A stretch of DNA of 64,000 bases from Psychrobacter maritimus (GTDB lineage: Bacteria > Pseudomonadota > Gammaproteobacteria > Pseudomonadales > Moraxellaceae), in NCBI RefSeq assembly GCF_904846345.1, contig NZ_CAJHAJ010000002.1, forward strand, positions 372,001-436,000, given 5' to 3'. Below the pieces are notes generated by a model, which was not told the DNA's origin, did no database searches, and saw only the letters and a program-made list of their open reading frames with translations. Position numbers and translations under genes: made by a program. How positions within the stretch are numbered: position 1 is the first letter of the stretch; each line of letters begins with the position of its first letter. Below are positions 1 through 8,299 of the stretch, piece after piece.

Positions 1-1
1 C

Positions 2-718
2 TTGGCAGAAGGTAAAGCCAAGCTTATGTCGCAAGTGCGCGCGTTGACCACCGCCCTACCTAAAGGCAGTAGCTTTCGCTATCTTTTGAATAATGACATT
101 TATCAAAAGCTGGGCGGTAAACGTAGTCAAAACAAAGATGCCAAAGACGCGCTGCTAGATTTTGATGGCGATATGACCATCAGTCAGCAATTGCAGCTGT
201 GTTTTTTATTCCAGCCGCGCGCCTTAAGTGATGACCCTATCGAAGCCATTTGGCAGCAGGCAGGTATTAATGATTTGCAGCTGCCGGCGCATATCAAACA
301 AAAAGCCTCTGCCGATACATTGCGTCCACTGGCATGGGAAGACCTGCAAGATAATGCCTTGCTCGATATCGTCAGCACCATTAAGCGCTGTCTTAATTAT
401 TTGCCTAAAGACGCCAATGCAGCGGCGCACTTTATCTTATCCAATGTCAAACCCAGCACCCAAGAGACGCTTAGCCGCGATTGGGGCGGATTTTATAAAG
501 CGCTTACCACGCGCAATATCTTAAGCCTTGATGGTTTGGTTGAAGAGTTGGTCAGCCAGTTGATTGAACGTCATATGAAGAAAAAAATCCAAGATTTGGT
601 TAAGAACCCCGACAATATAAAACTGGCGATTGTCCGTAAGCAGTCACAATTATTAAACGACTGGTTACGCGCGCAGCAAGCAGAGCAATCGGCACAAATG
701 GCAACGGTGAAATCTTAA
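2..718 (+). CDS. dnaG: DNA primase, C-terminal part (partial at window edge)
   Basis: The reading frame is open from the first bases of the window, so only the C-terminal 238 or so residues of the protein are present. They resemble the end of bacterial DnaG: the end of the primase core followed by the helical DnaB-helicase-binding region (about the last 150 residues, ending with a lysine-rich helix and a Gln/Ala-rich tail). DnaG synthesises RNA primers for lagging-strand replication and is recruited by the DnaB helicase. The zinc-binding and TOPRIM catalytic domains lie upstream and cannot be checked here. The next gene is rpoD, the usual dnaG-rpoD arrangement of the macromolecular synthesis operon, which strengthens the call. 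The apparent start codon at position 2 is an artefact of the truncation. Confidence 0.85.
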   Translation: MAEGKAKLMSQVRALTTALPKGSSFRYLLNNDIYQKLGGKRSQNKDAKDALLDFDGDMTISQQLQLCFLFQPRALSDDPIEAIWQQAGINDLQLPAHIKQKASADTLRPLAWEDLQDNALLDIVSTIKRCLNYLPKDANAAAHFILSNVKPSTQETLSRDWGGFYKALTTRNILSLDGLVEELVSQLIERHMKKKIQDLVKNPDNIKLAIVRKQSQLLNDWLRAQQAEQSAQMATVKS

Positions 719-1388
719 CGGCTAGGCTGGGATACGTCCTAGATTTTATTTATGGGCAGCGACCCTTTAAAAGCATCGCGGTTGCCCCCACTATTAATGA
801 TTATGCCCAGTTGCATATACCGCCCTCCATCAGGCTACTGATAAAAAACCAATGGGTGAAAAATAATGGGTAATATCATTAATAAATACCAGATAAATGC
901 TAGATAAATAGCAGCGAGCGTCACTAGCTCGTGCTTGATTACGCTGGTCTGTGTTAAACTGTGTCGCTAACTATTTATAGCCCGACTTAATAGATGACGA
1001 TAAACCCGCATCATTAAGCACAATTTTAGCTAAAAGCACAGCTCTAGGTATGCATTTTCAAAGCGCTTTTTAAAACATAAATTTTAAATCGCTGTATTTT
1101 TGAATGACCATTTTTTAGCTCATAGTATTTTTTAGGGTTGTTTTTTAATTAATAGTATTTTTCAGATAACCGTATTTTTAGGCAACTGTATTTTTAGGTA
1201 ATATGATTTTGAAGTATTTTGCGCATGACCAATTTTTAGCGGTTTTTTAGTATTGTAATTGTAGTATTTTGAGCCTTTATTCATATCCACTCATTTTTGT
1301 TATTATTGACAACCTTTACGCCATATTTTGATGAATCGATTGATTATATCAACGCACCCCGTAAGCGATAGCGAGTCACAATATAAAA
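719..1388. other. 670-bp dnaG-rpoD spacer with T-rich degenerate repeats
   Basis: No convincing gene is seen here. A weak hairpin (CTAGG at 722-726 with CCTAG at 738-742, followed by a T-rich stretch) could end the dnaG transcript. From about 1092 to 1270 the motif GTATT followed by T recurs about eight times (near 1094, 1125, 1155, 1172, 1188, 1214, 1250, 1263), and a longer phrase of the type ATGACCA..TTTTTAGC occurs twice (about 1104 and 1226). A perfect TTGACA lies at 1306-1311, but I see no good -10 box at the proper distance, so I do not call an rpoD promoter. Confidence 0.5.
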
Positions 1389-3338
1389 ATGTCCGATACA
1401 AGCAAGCGAGTATTTATGAACGATAAGTCAGTTTCTAAGTCCACATCTCAACTGGCCACCTTAATCCAAATGGGTAAAGAGCAAGGGTATTTGACCTATG
1501 CTGAGGTGAATGACCAACTGCCCGACTCTATTACTGAAAGTGATCAGATTGAAGATATCGTGCAAATGCTAACGGACGTTGGCATTAAAATTTTTGAATC
1601 TGCGCCCGACGCCGATGACATCTTGATGAACGATGATTCAAGCGATGATGACATGGCAGCCGATGAGGCAGCAGCGGTTTTGGCTTCGGTCGAGACTGAG
1701 CCTGGTCGTACCACTGACCCTGTACGTATGTATATGCGTGAAATGGGTACGGTTGACCTCTTAACCCGTGAAGGCGAGATTGCCATTGCTAAGCGTATCG
1801 AAGAAGGTATTCGTGACGTGCAGCATGCGATGTCTTATTGGCCGGGTACGGTACAGTTCGTCCTTGATGAGTACCAAAAAGTCCAAGATGGCGAGAAAAA
1901 ATTGTCTGACGTCATCACAGGTTTCTTAGACCCTGAAACCGAAGAAGACAAAATCGCCGCCCAAGAAGCAAAAGAAGCGGCGAAAGAAGAACGCGAGCGT
2001 ATTAAAGAAGAAAAAGAGAATCCGCCAGTTATCAAACCAAAAGCCAATGCCAAAGCTGCGCTTGACGATGATGACGAGGACGACGAGGTCGAAGTTGAAG
2101 AAGAAGCCGAAGAAGAAACCGGCGGTATCGATCCAGAAGAAGTACGCTTACGTCTAGAAGAGATTGAACACTTATTTATTAAAGCCAAACAAGCCTTGCT
2201 TGATTATGGCCGTGGTAGCGTAGAAGCAGATGCTGCTTATGCCTTACTTGCCGAACGCTTTATGATGTTAAAGTTAAACAATCGCTTGTCAGACCAAGTC
2301 ATGGCTATCATGCATGACGTCTATGATGATGTGCGTAAGCAAGAGCGTCAAATCATGCGTTTGGTGATTCGCCGTGGTCGTATGCCGCGTGAAGAATTCC
2401 GTAAAACTTTCCCTAGCAATGAAACCAACGTTGATTGGCTCATTGAGCGGATCAAAGGCAAACCTGCTTTTGCAGGTACGTTAGAAAAAGTCGCTGACGA
2501 TGTGATTTTACTACAACGTAAAATTCGTGATTACGAGCAGCAGCTCGATATGAAAATCCACGACATGAAAGACGTCGCCCGTCGTATGGCTGTTGGCGAA
2601 GCAAAAGCGCGCCGTGCCAAAAAAGAGATGGTCGAAGCTAACTTGCGTCTGGTAATTTCTATCGCTAAGAAATATACCAACCGCGGTCTACAGTTCTTGG
2701 ACTTAATCCAAGAAGGTAATATCGGTCTGATGAAAGCGGTTGATAAATTTGAATACCGCCGTGGTTATAAATTCTCAACCTATGCCACGTGGTGGATTCG
2801 TCAGGCGATTACCCGCTCTATCGCTGATCAAGCGCGCACGATTCGTATCCCTGTGCATATGATTGAGACCATTAACAAGATAAACCGTGTCTCACGTCAA
2901 TTACTACAAGAAATGGGCCGCGAGCCAACGCCTGAGGAATTAGGCGAACGCTTAGAGATGGACGAAGTTAAAGTCCGTAAAGTGCTAAAAATTGCCAAAG
3001 AGCCTATCTCTATGGAGACGCCAATCGGTGACGATGAAGACTCACACCTAGGCGACTTTATCGAAGATGGTACGATTTCAAGCCCTGTCGATGATGCGAC
3101 CGCAGCTGGTCTGCGTGAAGCGACGCGTGATGTCTTAGGCAACTTGACTGAGCGTGAAGCGCGTGTCCTAAAAATGCGCTTTGGTATCGATATGCCAACT
3201 GACCATACGTTAGAGGAAGTTGGTAAGCAGTTTGATGTAACGCGTGAGCGTATTCGTCAGATTGAGGCAAAAGCATTACGTAAATTGCGTCATCCTTCAC
3301 GTTCTGAGCACTTACGCTCATTCCTTGAAAATGACTAA
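1389..3338 (+). CDS. rpoD: RNA polymerase primary sigma factor (sigma-70)
   Basis: This 649-residue protein is the housekeeping sigma factor that directs core RNA polymerase to -10/-35 promoters. The order is region 1.1 (about residues 15-100), region 1.2 with [11 protein letters not shown] (about 111-121), a non-conserved region with an Asp/Glu-rich stretch near 220-245, region 2 with the -10 recognition helix containing [10 protein letters not shown], region 3, and region 4 with the helix-turn-helix [18 protein letters not shown] near the C-terminus. It is slightly longer than the E. coli protein (613), mainly through the acidic insert. The ATG at 1389 is used; a second ATG at 1416 is also possible because neither has a strong ribosome binding site. 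A hairpin terminator follows at 3391. Confidence 0.97.
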   Translation: MSDTSKRVFMNDKSVSKSTSQLATLIQMGKEQGYLTYAEVNDQLPDSITESDQIEDIVQMLTDVGIKIFESAPDADDILMNDDSSDDDMAADEAAAVLASVETEPGRTTDPVRMYMREMGTVDLLTREGEIAIAKRIEEGIRDVQHAMSYWPGTVQFVLDEYQKVQDGEKKLSDVITGFLDPETEEDKIAAQEAKEAAKEERERIKEEKENPPVIKPKANAKAALDDDDEDDEVEVEEEAEEETGGIDPEEVRLRLEEIEHLFIKAKQALLDYGRGSVEADAAYALLAERFMMLKLNNRLSDQVMAIMHDVYDDVRKQERQIMRLVIRRGRMPREEFRKTFPSNETNVDWLIERIKGKPAFAGTLEKVADDVILLQRKIRDYEQQLDMKIHDMKDVARRMAVGEAKARRAKKEMVEANLRLVISIAKKYTNRGLQFLDLIQEGNIGLMKAVDKFEYRRGYKFSTYATWWIRQAITRSIADQARTIRIPVHMIETINKINRVSRQLLQEMGREPTPEELGERLEMDEVKVRKVLKIAKEPISMETPIGDDEDSHLGDFIEDGTISSPVDDATAAGLREATRDVLGNLTEREARVLKMRFGIDMPTDHTLEEVGKQFDVTRERIRQIEAKALRKLRHPSRSEHLRSFLEND

Positions 3339-3387
3339 TTTAAATAGTATGTGCTAAACATATCTTATTACGCCTAGTGGCAAACCA

Positions 3388-3416
3388 AAAAAGCTGAGTA
3401 TATCTCAGCTTTTTTG
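3388..3416 (+). terminator. Rho-independent terminator after rpoD
   Basis: An 8-bp stem AAGCTGAG (3391-3398) pairs with CTCAGCTT (3404-3411) around the loop TATAT and is followed by a run of T, 50 bases after the rpoD stop codon. Confidence 0.85.
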
Positions 3417-3501
3417 TGCCTGTTATTTAATGGCTATTAGCTTTTACTTATTAAATATAGAGCCGCTATAGCATAAGATAAGCAATTAACTCATAAAAAT
3501 A

Positions 3502-3550
3502 TTGCCTTTATTTAAAATAGCGAGTATAACTACCTACCGTTCGGTAGTTA
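3502..3550 (+). promoter_or_regulatory. Promoter and TetR-type operator of the MFS/TetR operon
   Basis: A sigma-70-like promoter is visible: TTGCCT (3502-3507), 17-base spacer, TATAAC (3525-3530). Over and just after the -10 box is a perfect inverted repeat TAACTACC (3527-3534) / GGTAGTTA (3543-3550) with an 8-base spacer; nested inside is CTACCG/CGGTAG. Dyads of this kind are typical TetR-family operators. Since the operon's second gene encodes a TetR regulator, autorepression by blocking the promoter is the natural inference. Confidence 0.7.
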
Positions 3551-3587
3551 AAAAATTAAATAGATAAATAGTTAATAGTGCACTCTT

Positions 3588-4835
3588 ATGAATAAACAAA
3601 CCCATGTAAATCACATCAGTATCAAAACCGTCATCTCTCTTGCCATCATTGTGGCGCTTGGCCCTGCAGCGATTGATATGTATTTGGCCTCTATGCCGAA
3701 TATGGCAACAGACCTCAATACTTCCTACGCCACCACGCAAATCACGTTGACCGTCTTTCTTATTTTTATGGGTTTAGGACAGCTGGTATTTGGTCCGGTA
3801 TCTGACGCTATAGGACGAATAGCACCATTATTTGCAGGCTTACTGGCATATATTGGCGCTTCCGTGTGGGCGATGTGGTCACAAAGTATTGAAAGCCTAA
3901 TCTTTGCCCGCATTTTGCAAGGTCTTGGCGCCTCTATGGCTATCGTGGTGGTGATGAGTATGGTACGTGATCTCGTCGATGGCCCAAAAGCGGCACAAAT
4001 TTATGCTTTATTAAATACCATTGTGGCATTAGGTCCAATCGTCGCGCCAGCAATCGGTGGTATCGTCGGTGCGCATTATGGTTGGCGCGGCGTCATGTTT
4101 ATTTTGGCGGCGTTAGGTATGATTGTACTCATTAATACGCTGTTGAATATCAAAGAAACCTTGCCAAAAGACAAGCGCATTCAATTAAATATAAAAAATA
4201 TTACAGGCATTTATGTCGGCATATTAAAGAACAAAACCTTTGTCTTTAATCTATTTGCGCTATCTGCGGTGTATTTCTTTTTGTTTGCCTACATCGGTGG
4301 TTCTGCTTATGTCTATCAAACAAACTATGGTCTTAGCCTAGAGCAATTTGGTTTTGTCTTTGGCCTCACGAGTATCAGTCTGATTTTAGGTGCTTCTTCT
4401 ACCGCTTATTTGGTCAAAAAAATATCAGCATCACGTTTGGCCTTAATCGGTGCCGGTGTCATGATGCTCGGTAGTGCCGTTTGCATCATCGCTTATCTGC
4501 TATCGATGGGTTTGGTCGGTATTGTCACTGGCATTGCCTTGGGATTATTTGGTCTTGGTGTATTAGAAGCGACGTTGATGGCAATTGCAATGGACTCGCA
4601 GCGCAGCGCTTTGGGTTCAAGCGCAGCTTTATTGGGCGCCATTCCTATGTTACTCTCATCTACTGCCACACCCATCGCGGGACAATTGGTCGAGATGAAC
4701 ACCTTATACTGGTTAATCTTGCTAGGTGCCATGGGACCGATTATTTTGGCATTGGTCTATCTTGGTTCTAGAAGCTTAAAACCTTATAGCAGTGTCACCA
4801 CACCATCATTAGAGGAGGCCTATGCAAAGCCATAA
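3588..4835 (+). CDS. MFS multidrug efflux transporter, Bcr/CflA-like
   Basis: The 415-residue inner-membrane protein has about 12 hydrophobic segments and the layout of the drug:H+ antiporter branch of the major facilitator superfamily. The first helix carries GPAAIDMYLASMP, the signature of the Bcr/CflA group, and the loop between helices 2 and 3 reads LGQLVFGPVSDAIGR, the family motif A. The likely role is proton-driven export of drugs such as bicyclomycin or chloramphenicol-type compounds; the real substrate cannot be read from sequence. It is the first gene of an operon with the TetR gene, whose start overlaps its end by 14 bases. A TetR-type operator sits on its promoter. There is no rare-codon or composition anomaly that would suggest recent transfer. 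Confidence 0.88.
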   Translation: MNKQTHVNHISIKTVISLAIIVALGPAAIDMYLASMPNMATDLNTSYATTQITLTVFLIFMGLGQLVFGPVSDAIGRIAPLFAGLLAYIGASVWAMWSQSIESLIFARILQGLGASMAIVVVMSMVRDLVDGPKAAQIYALLNTIVALGPIVAPAIGGIVGAHYGWRGVMFILAALGMIVLINTLLNIKETLPKDKRIQLNIKNITGIYVGILKNKTFVFNLFALSAVYFFLFAYIGGSAYVYQTNYGLSLEQFGFVFGLTSISLILGASSTAYLVKKISASRLALIGAGVMMLGSAVCIIAYLLSMGLVGIVTGIALGLFGLGVLEATLMAIAMDSQRSALGSSAALLGAIPMLLSSTATPIAGQLVEMNTLYWLILLGAMGPIILALVYLGSRSLKPYSSVTTPSLEEAYAKP

Positions 4836-5412
4836 ACCACGCTCAAGCGCTAAGCAACGTATTATTGATGCCGCGTTTGAGCCTTTCTTTATGCATGGCT
4901 ACGAGGGCGCGTCACTCAGTGATATTGCCAAGGCTGTGGGCATCCGCAAAGCCTCCCTCTATACGCACTTTGCCAGCAAAGAAGCGATATTTTTAGAATT
5001 ACTGCAAGATGCGCTCGAGTCAGAATGTGCATTTATTAAGTCATGCTTTGCAACGACTAGTGAATTTCCTACTCCCGGTGAAGCGTATTGCCATGCTTTT
5101 GAAGCGCGTTATGAAAGCGCAATTACCTTACGGTTTTTAATTCGCATGGCCTATGCCGCACCTGTGCATTTGACCGATACCAGCGCGGCGACTTTTAATG
5201 TCTATATAAAGGTGTTGACTGAGCACATACAGCTGGCTCTACAGCCTTATCAGCTCGACTCTGAGCAGCTAGAGCTGTATACCGATGCTTATCTAGGCGT
5301 AATCGATAGCTTAAGTGTGGAGCTGCTATATGCAGAAGGCTTATATGAGCGCCGTTTTAAAGCCATGCTGATGCTTTATCACAATGCTATTGAACAGCTT
5401 GATAAAAAATAA
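4822..5412 (+). CDS. TetR/AcrR family transcriptional regulator
   Basis: The protein has 196 residues. The N-terminal DNA-binding domain is clear: ALSDIAKAVG-type helix-turn-helix at about residues 31-50 (SLSDIAKAVGIRKASLYTHF), preceded by a helix starting at RIIDAAF. The C-terminal two thirds is the variable ligand-binding and dimerisation domain. The ATG at 4822 has a strong AGGAGG eight bases upstream, inside the end of the MFS gene, so the two genes are translationally linked. It probably represses this two-gene operon by binding the dyad at 3527-3550, with release by a substrate of the pump. The ligand is unknown. Confidence 0.9.
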   Translation: MQSHKPRSSAKQRIIDAAFEPFFMHGYEGASLSDIAKAVGIRKASLYTHFASKEAIFLELLQDALESECAFIKSCFATTSEFPTPGEAYCHAFEARYESAITLRFLIRMAYAAPVHLTDTSAATFNVYIKVLTEHIQLALQPYQLDSEQLELYTDAYLGVIDSLSVELLYAEGLYERRFKAMLMLYHNAIEQLDKK

Positions 5413-5556
5413 CTTTTTAAATCTAAGCTGCTTTTTTTATCGTTATTTGGACATCACTTGCTAATGATGGCTGAGTTCGCCTATCATAGGGCTCAACTTC
5501 TTAAATAACAGCAGTTCGAACTCATTTAAATTTTATATTTATTATTAAAAAATAAA

Positions 5557-5659
5557 CCTTGTCGGGGTGCTTTGATTTTGACGCTTTAACTACAATCAAA
5601 ATCATGGCTGAGAGTTACCCGCGAACCTGATGCAGTTAGCACTGACGTAGGAAACAAGC
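5557..5659 (+). ncRNA. TPP (THI-box) riboswitch
   Basis: The conserved THI-box parts are present in order: GGGGTGC (5564-5570), GGCTGAGA (5606-5613), ACCC, GAACCTGAT (5623-5631), GTTAG and GTAGGAAA before the closing arm. The P1 helix CTTGT (5558-5562) pairs with ACAAG (5654-5658). An extended P3 arm is visible as TGATTTTG (5573-5580) with CAAAATCA (5597-5604). The element binds thiamine pyrophosphate and lies upstream of tenA, with an intrinsic terminator between them. Confidence 0.93.
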
Positions 5660-5692
5660 GTGTCGATAGATAAGTCACATTTACTTCATATT

Positions 5693-5728
5693 TTGCCAAT
5701 CTATTTACCCTAGACTGGCAATTTTTTT
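5693..5728 (+). terminator. Terminator downstream of the TPP riboswitch
   Basis: TTGCCAATCTA (5693-5703) pairs with TAGACTGGCAA (5711-5721), one mismatch in 11 pairs, around the loop TTTACCC, followed by seven T (5722-5728). Its place between riboswitch and tenA fits transcription attenuation: TPP-bound RNA would terminate here. Confidence 0.85.
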
Positions 5729-5793
5729 GTGCCTTATCACTTCTCGTTTCCTGCCATTTGCTTGCTTGCGTTTTATAACAGTAAGTGAAAACT

Positions 5794-6441
5794 ATGGATT
5801 ACCAAACGCTACGTCACAATTGTCCCACATGGGATGATTACATTCAGCACGACTTTGTCAAACAGCTGACCGCTGGCACACTCGCCCCTGACAGCTTTCG
5901 CCACTACCTTGTGCAAGACTATTTATACTTAATTCACTATACCCGCGTGATGGCGCTGAGCGTATATAAGAGTGACACGCTGGCACAAATGCGCGTCGGT
6001 CAAGCAGGTATCAATGCCATGCTCGATATGGAAATCGCTATGTATTTGGATTTCTGCCGTCAGTGGAATATACCACTTGAACAAGTAGAAAACGCCCCTG
6101 AATCTGCCGTCACCATCGCCTATAGTCGCTATATATTAGACGCTGCAATGTCAGGCTCGCTGGCCGAACTGTATGCCGCTATTGCGCCTTGCTTAATGGG
6201 TTATGGGGAAATTGGTAAACGCATCAAAGATGAGGGTTTTATCGATAACAACCCTTATCAACCATGGATTGACGTGTTTTCTAGCGATGAGTTCCAAGTA
6301 ATTACCGCGCAGAACGAAGCACAGATTAATACGCTGCTAGCCGATGCCAGCCCTGCTCAGGCAGACAAGTTCCAACGGTTATTTAACACCGCCGCACGTA
6401 TGGAAGTTAATTTTTGGCAGCAGGCATTAGATTTGTCTTAA
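5794..6441 (+). CDS. tenA: TenA family protein (aminopyrimidine aminohydrolase / thiaminase II)
   Basis: The 215-residue protein resembles TenA, which hydrolyses degraded thiamine pyrimidines to hydroxymethylpyrimidine for salvage into thiamine synthesis. Family landmarks visible: YLVQDYLYL near the N-terminus, the catalytic cysteine in APCLMGYGEIG (Cys133 counted from this ATG), and the C-terminal acidic residue in RMEVNFWQQA. The ATG at 5794 is preferred; an in-frame GTG at 5785 would add three residues, and neither has a strong ribosome binding site. The TPP riboswitch upstream independently supports a role in thiamine metabolism. It stands alone, without thiC, thiD or thiE nearby, so here the riboswitch seems to control salvage only. 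Confidence 0.92.
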   Translation: MDYQTLRHNCPTWDDYIQHDFVKQLTAGTLAPDSFRHYLVQDYLYLIHYTRVMALSVYKSDTLAQMRVGQAGINAMLDMEIAMYLDFCRQWNIPLEQVENAPESAVTIAYSRYILDAAMSGSLAELYAAIAPCLMGYGEIGKRIKDEGFIDNNPYQPWIDVFSSDEFQVITAQNEAQINTLLADASPAQADKFQRLFNTAARMEVNFWQQALDLS

Positions 6442-6527
6442 CTTATACTCAATCTAGCTTGATTCTAAAAAAGCCCTCTAAAATCAGAAACAATGATCAA
6501 TAATAACGATCAACAAGGAGAAACACC

Positions 6528-7226
6528 ATGGCAGCATTCGATGAACACGCAAGCGCGTATGACAGCTGGTTTTTTGACAACCAAAACTTACTGACCAGTG
6601 AGCTAAAGCTGGTCGCTCACTTCTTAGATAAAGATAGCGAGATATTGTCTATCGGCTGTGGTAGTGGTCTTTTCGAATCACTGTTGGCCAAAGATTACGG
6701 CATTCATATCACGCATGGTATCGAGCCATCGAAAGATATGGCTGAAGTCGCTGAAAAGCGCGGATTGCAAGTAGATATCAGCCCTGCTGAAACCTGCGAG
6801 ATTGCGCCTAATAAATTTGATATCATCATGTTTAATGGCAGCGTCAGCTATATCAGCGATTTGGATGTCTGTATTAAAAAGGCCTTTGACGCTCTAAAGA
6901 CTGGCGGCAAACTTATCCTGATTGATGTGCCAAAAGAAAGCGGCTTTGCCAGCTTATACAATTTAGCCAGCGCGGTAGATACGTGGGAGCATCCACTACT
7001 CGAACACATCTCCCCTGCTGACCCTTATCCTATTGAGCTGGTGAAGTCAGCAAACTGGCGTACCTCTGATGAGAAAATCGAGTTAATGCAAGCCAATGGT
7101 TTTGTCGATTTCGAATATGCGCAAACTTTATTGACCCATCCTATGTATGCCAATGACAAGGTACAAGAGGTCATCGAAGGCTATGATCGCGGCGATTATG
7201 TGGCGGTATGTGGTTATAAAAAATAA
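6528..7226 (+). CDS. Class I SAM-dependent methyltransferase
   Basis: The protein has 232 residues and a Rossmann-type methyltransferase fold. The S-adenosylmethionine binding motif I is seen as LSIGCGSGLFE (about residues 40-50), followed by a motif II acidic position in GIEPS and a later FDIIMFNGSVSYI strand. The GG-KLILIDVP strand follows. The substrate is not recognisable. A good AAGGAG ribosome binding site lies eight bases before the ATG. It is not clearly in an operon with tenA, and no sugar, quinone or biotin pathway gene is next to it. Confidence 0.85.
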   Translation: MAAFDEHASAYDSWFFDNQNLLTSELKLVAHFLDKDSEILSIGCGSGLFESLLAKDYGIHITHGIEPSKDMAEVAEKRGLQVDISPAETCEIAPNKFDIIMFNGSVSYISDLDVCIKKAFDALKTGGKLILIDVPKESGFASLYNLASAVDTWEHPLLEHISPADPYPIELVKSANWRTSDEKIELMQANGFVDFEYAQTLLTHPMYANDKVQEVIEGYDRGDYVAVCGYKK

Positions 7227-7353
7227 CGATTTTAATATGAGTTGTCGTTGGCTGACCCTTGAATAATATGATGAGTGGCCTTATAAATGGTAAATAAAGC
7301 GCTTATCGGCATAACCCATAAGCTCATATTTTCACAAAGATAAGGACAACATC

Positions 7354-7734
7354 ATGACTGATGATCCAAAAGACACCACTAACCCAAATCAAACCCCTAA
7401 AAGAGAGGTCAAAGTGACAGAATTGGTCGCCAATGACGGTATCTTAAAAGGCAAAAAAACCGACGTGCAAAACCCTGAGCTGTGGCAGTTCCCAATGAAC
7501 TACCCTCTGAGCATTATCGGTCATGAAGGCGAGCATGATAGCTTACTCAATGAAGTGAAGCTTATCCTTGGCAGCCAGTTTCCAGAGTTTGATTTGGCGT
7601 CTATGGAAGTTAAACCGTCAAAAACAGGACGCTTCCATTCGGTGCGTGCCAATTTATACTTGACCACCGTTGAGCAAGTGAACACGCTTTATGCATCACT
7701 CGATAATGCAAAAACGGTACGCATGGTCGTCTAA
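7354..7734 (+). CDS. YbeD/DUF493 family protein
   Basis: The 126-residue protein has a low-complexity polar N-terminus (about 40 residues) followed by a DUF493 domain: LWQFPMNYPLSIIGHEG, then a ferredoxin-like alternating fold ending in YASLDNAKTVRMVV. DUF493 (UPF0250, E. coli YbeD) proteins are small ACT-like alpha/beta proteins of unproven function. In enterobacteria ybeD precedes lipB; here lipB is about 48 kb away. An AAGGAC ribosome binding site precedes the ATG. Confidence 0.85.
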   Translation: MTDDPKDTTNPNQTPKREVKVTELVANDGILKGKKTDVQNPELWQFPMNYPLSIIGHEGEHDSLLNEVKLILGSQFPEFDLASMEVKPSKTGRFHSVRANLYLTTVEQVNTLYASLDNAKTVRMVV

Positions 7735-8042
7735 TCATAGTTTTACCAATTTAACAAAAACCAGTCCGTTTTTCGTCCGAATCGTCACTCATATGGGTGG
7801 CGATTTTCTATTGGCTGGGGTACAATCACCACCCGAAATATGCGCGCCATTCAGCAGATTTGCGCTCGTTAATTTAGCCAACAATAAAAAGTAAATTCGC
7901 GCCATTTTTTACAAAACTTTTATTATTTTTCTTATTGGCGTCTAACCCTTATCCCATCGTCCTTTGCTAAAATTTGGACACGCTTTACCCTCTCATCAAC
8001 ATAGTTTGCCGCTAAAATCAATATAGCATTTTCAAAATTTTC

Positions 8043-8088
8043 CCGCTATATTGTGTCCACCTACTAACAAATACGCTATATGTAGTGC
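8043..8088 (+). promoter_or_regulatory. Tandem NrdR boxes
   Basis: Two imperfect copies of the NrdR box (consensus acaCwAtATaTwGtgt) lie 30 bases apart, about three helical turns. The distal one (8043-8058) matches at about 10 of 16 positions and the proximal one (8073-8088, ACGCTATATGTAGTGC) at about 13 of 16. Paired boxes at this spacing upstream of ribonucleotide reductase genes are the known arrangement for repression by NrdR. The nrdR gene itself is not in the window. Confidence 0.75.
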
Positions 8089-8162
8089 TCAGTGATTTAA
8101 ACCCTCACTATGAGCAATGGCATCGTTTTGCCTAAAAAAACACTCTGCCGTGACAGGATGTT

Positions 8163-8204
8163 ATAGCGTAATAAAGATAGCGTAATAAAGATAGCGTGAT
8201 AAAG
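8163..8204 (+). repeat. Triple 14-bp direct repeat in the nrdA leader
   Basis: The unit ATAGCGTAATAAAG occurs at 8163-8176 and 8177-8190 without change and at 8191-8204 with one substitution (GTGAT). It lies between the NrdR boxes and the nrdA start codon, so it would be in the 5' untranslated leader if transcription starts near the boxes. Confidence 0.9.
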
Positions 8205-8299
8205 AATGCCCGCCGGTATCAACCGCGCCGCATTACTATAAGTAACACTATAAGCATCATTATAAATTAATTGCCAAGCAATCAACTTACGAGGTCAGC

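Larger units (their letters stand above)
7735..8299 (+). other. nrdA leader region (565 bp)
   Basis: No gene is supported here. The spacer holds two NrdR-box-like palindromes (8043-8088) and, nearer to nrdA, a triple 14-bp direct repeat (8163-8204), both listed separately. Confidence 0.7.

Noticed and set aside
1306..1334. TTGACA before rpoD as a promoter.
   Set aside because: No acceptable -10 at 16-18 bases; left as an observation only.
1835..2188. Serine-rich open frame opposite rpoD on the minus strand.
   Set aside because: It is the antisense of the acidic stretch of RpoD (Asp/Glu codons read as Ser-rich); no ribosome binding site.
7691..7894. Small open frame after the YbeD-like gene.
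   Set aside because: Overlaps the end of that gene, no good start site and no recognisable protein features.
8097..8285. Minus-strand open frame of 62 codons before nrdA.
   Set aside because: It runs through the triple repeat and leader; codon content is not gene-like.
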